This document shows positions 4,838 to 6,239 of a stretch of 6,239 nt of DNA, piece after piece. How positions within the stretch are numbered: the stretch's first letter is position 1; each line of letters opens with the position of its first letter. The DNA is from Cyanobacteriota bacterium (GTDB lineage Bacteria; Cyanobacteriota; Cyanobacteriia; PCC-6307; Cyanobiaceae): contig CANHSW010000137.1 of the NCBI GenBank assembly GCA_947463165.1, positions 1-6,239 of the forward strand, given 5' to 3'. The translations under genes and the position numbers were made by a program. The notes under the pieces are model-generated. The model was not told the DNA's origin, ran no database searches, and worked only from the letters and a program-made list of their open reading frames with translations.

Positions 4838-5931
4838 CGCGCCGCCGCCAACAGAGCTGGTGCCACCTGGATGCCCAGGCCAGGCTGCGTGGGCGGCACC
4901 AGCCGATCGGCGACGATCTCCAAACCTGAAAAGGGGTCGTCCACCAGGTTGAGATGGCTGTCCAGATCGGGCCAGTGCACCAGGGGCAGCAGCTGGGCCG
5001 CGGCGCCGTTGAGCAGCCCACCATCGCCGTAACAGCCCAACATCACCGCCAACCCCAAGCGCTGGGCGGCCCGGGCCATCAGCAGGGCCTCGGCCAGGCC
5101 ACCGCTCTTGAGCAGCTTGATATTGACGCCATCCACGTAGGGCGCCAGCCTCACCAGATCATCCAGCCGCCAGCAGCTCTCGTCGGCCAGCAGCGGCATC
5201 GGGCAATCGAGCTCCAGGGCGGCAAAGTTAGCCGTATCGGCCTCCGGATCCAGCTGGGGCGGCAGCGGCTGCTCCAGCAACACCACCTGGGCCCGCTCCA
5301 GGTCTGTGGCCATCGCTCGGGTCGTCTCCAGGGTCCAGCCCCCGTTGGCATCCACCTGCAGCTCACAGGTGGCGCCGGTGAGCTGCCGCCGCCGCTCGAG
5401 CGCCGTCGCCACCGCCGCCAACAGGGCCCGATCGTGTTCCAGGCCCAGGGGGCTGCCCAGCTTGAGCTTGATCCGGCTGGCGGGCAACCGCTGCCACCAA
5501 AGCTCAAGCCGCGCCAACACCGCCGCCGGCTCCCCCAAGCCCAAGGTGACGCTGGTGGCGACGCCAACCCCTGGATCCAGGCCCCAGAGCCGGTGCAGCG
5601 GCAGGCCCAGCCGCTTGCCCAGCCAGTCGTGCAGGGCCAGGTCGAGGCCGCAGCGGGCCGGCGGCGACAGGGAAGCCAGCAGGGGCTCCAGGGCCTGGAG
5701 GGGCTCGGGCTCTAGGGGCTCCAGCGGCTCCACCAACTGCCTCAGCTCCGCCGCCACCGCCTCGGTGGTGTAGCGGCGGTGGCCGGTGTCAAAGCCGCCG
5801 GTTTCACCGATGCCGATCACACCGTCTTGCTCCACCACCACCAGCAGGTGGTCCGCGCCGCCGCTGCTGCCGCGGCTGATCGCCAGCGGCACGGCCTTGG
5901 TGAGGCGGAAGCTGTGCAACTGGAGGCGCAT
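4834..5931 (-). CDS. Dipeptide epimerase, enolase superfamily (L-Ala-D/L-Glu epimerase / DgcA-like)
   Basis: A 365-residue enolase-superfamily enzyme of the muconate-lactonizing subgroup, which abstracts an alpha proton to epimerise an amino acid residue. After the N-terminal capping domain (about 1-120), the barrel shows KLK (Lys155, Lys157; second Lys the expected acid/base), metal ligands Asp194 (VDANGGW), Glu220 (LLEQPL) and Asp250 (LADES), and the opposing base Lys272 (VNIKLLKSGG). A DLD motif (Asp322, Asp324) corresponds to the DxD that binds the free amino group of dipeptides in Ala-Glu epimerases. The segment GCYGDGGLLNGAAAQLL (299-315) replaces the more usual GCM(V/I)E/G-S. The substrate could be L-Ala-D-Glu from murein, another dipeptide, or an N-acyl-glutamate as for DgcA. 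It is the first gene of a two-gene operon with the DUF1611 protein and divergent from miaB. No strong Shine-Dalgarno precedes the ATG at 5931. Confidence 0.9.
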   Translation of the reverse strand: MRLQLHSFRLTKAVPLAISRGSSGGADHLLVVVEQDGVIGIGETGGFDTGHRRYTTEAVAAELRQLVEPLEPLEPEPLQALEPLLASLSPPARCGLDLALHDWLGKRLGLPLHRLWGLDPGVGVATSVTLGLGEPAAVLARLELWWQRLPASRIKLKLGSPLGLEHDRALLAAVATALERRRQLTGATCELQVDANGGWTLETTRAMATDLERAQVVLLEQPLPPQLDPEADTANFAALELDCPMPLLADESCWRLDDLVRLAPYVDGVNIKLLKSGGLAEALLMARAAQRLGLAVMLGCYGDGGLLNGAAAQLLPLVHWPDLDSHLNLVDDPFSGLEIVADRLVPPTQPGLGIQVAPALLAAAR

Positions 5932-6071
5932 GGTGCCCGGTAACCCGCCTGCGGTGGGAGCTCAGTTCATCCTGAAGCCCAGCCGCCATTCCTTGCACCC
6001 CGCTGGCTCAGATCTGAATTTGCCCTTGTCCGCCGCCCCCAGCCAGCCCACTGATGGCGGAAAATAGCTTG
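5932..6071. promoter_or_regulatory. Divergent spacer between the epimerase operon and miaB
   Basis: The 140 bases must carry the promoters for both the epimerase-DUF1611 operon (-) and miaB (+). I find no convincing -10/-35 pair on either strand and no riboswitch-like structure. In the epimerase leader, CCCACC and GGCGGG (minus strand, 5944-5958) can form a short imperfect hairpin. Ahead of miaB, GGCGGA at 6056-6061 is a weak purine-rich candidate ribosome binding site. Confidence 0.35.
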
Positions 6072-6239
6072 ATGAGCGCATACACCATCCCCAGCCCTGG
6101 GATTGCCCCCGCCGCCCCCTCAGCCCCTGGGGTGCAGGGGCGCGGCAGCTACTGGATCACCACCTTCGGCTGCCAGATGAACAAGGCGGATTCCGAGCGG
6201 ATGGCCGGAATTCTGGAAGCGATGGGCTATAGCGAAGCC
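6072..6239 (+). CDS. miaB: tRNA-2-methylthio-N6-dimethylallyladenosine synthase MiaB, N-terminal part (3' end outside window)
   Basis: MiaB is a radical-SAM enzyme that adds a methylthio group to isopentenyl-adenosine at position 37 of tRNAs reading UNN codons. The visible 56 residues contain the start of the N-terminal methylthiotransferase (UPF0004) domain: [20 protein letters not shown] at 27-46, with Cys34 the first of three cysteines that bind the auxiliary 4Fe-4S cluster. The rest, including the radical-SAM CxxxCxxC motif, lies beyond the right edge. The first 26 residues are Pro/Ala/Gly-rich and not conserved. The start at 6072 is preferred because GGCGGA lies ten bases upstream. An in-frame ATG at 6054 would add MAENSL and cannot be excluded. 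The reading frame upstream is closed by a TGA at 6015-6017. Confidence 0.93.
   Translation, partial: MSAYTIPSPGIAPAAPSAPGVQGRGSYWITTFGCQMNKADSERMAGILEAMGYSEA

Noticed and set aside
4954..5715. Long plus-strand open frame opposite the epimerase
   Set aside because: Its product is Gln/Gly/Arg-rich with no motif, typical of an antisense shadow in GC-rich DNA. The minus strand has all the enolase-superfamily active-site motifs.
5786..6067. Plus-strand open frame through the miaB upstream region
   Set aside because: It starts inside the epimerase antisense, is in a different frame from miaB, and has no recognisable protein content.
1..6239. CRISPR, toxin-antitoxin, defence or biosynthetic gene cluster
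   Set aside because: No array of regular repeats, small paired toxin genes, nucleases, or synthetase modules was found. The content is metabolic and housekeeping genes.

Overview
The window looks like a chromosomal segment of a GC-rich picocyanobacterium of the Synechococcus/Cyanobium type. Four things point there: a MiaB N-terminus of the cyanobacterial kind, a small membrane-anchored DUF4359-type protein (a family I know mainly from cyanobacteria), a pentapeptide-repeat protein with the C-terminal Cys/NPVTG/TR.SL.C tail of cyanobacterial homologues, and a tRNA-His without an encoded CCA end. The assignment rests on protein family resemblance only; no rRNA or other marker is present.

Layout, left to right. 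Bases 1-279 (+) hold the 3' end of a pentapeptide-repeat gene. It converges, across a 19-base gap, on a three-gene minus-strand operon read from 3494 down to 299: a DUF4359-like anchored protein, a CodA-like amidohydrolase and a GlcD-like FAD-binding oxidoreductase. Each junction is an ATGA overlap, so the three are probably translationally coupled. A tRNA-His(GUG) at 3550-3622 (+) is divergent from this operon. Next comes an AT-rich gene-free spacer (3623-3769) with a hairpin and short direct repeats. A second minus-strand operon follows (5931 down to 3770): an enolase-superfamily dipeptide epimerase and a DUF1611 (DgcN-like) P-loop protein, again with an ATGA overlap. A 140-base divergent spacer then leads into the start of miaB (+), which runs off the right edge.

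How the genes may work together. The epimerase/DUF1611 pair matches the DgcA/DgcN pairing associated with D-glutamate or N-acyl-amino-acid use, or alternatively recycling of L-Ala-D-Glu type murein dipeptides. The amidohydrolase/FAD-oxidase pair looks like a small catabolic or salvage module: a hydrolase of a cyclic or amide substrate followed by a flavin oxidation. Its substrate cannot be read from sequence. The amidohydrolase keeps the CodA metal-site pattern but appears to have lost residues that recognise cytosine. No mobile element, CRISPR array, integrase or defence system is visible. All reading frames are intact apart from the two truncated by the window edges.
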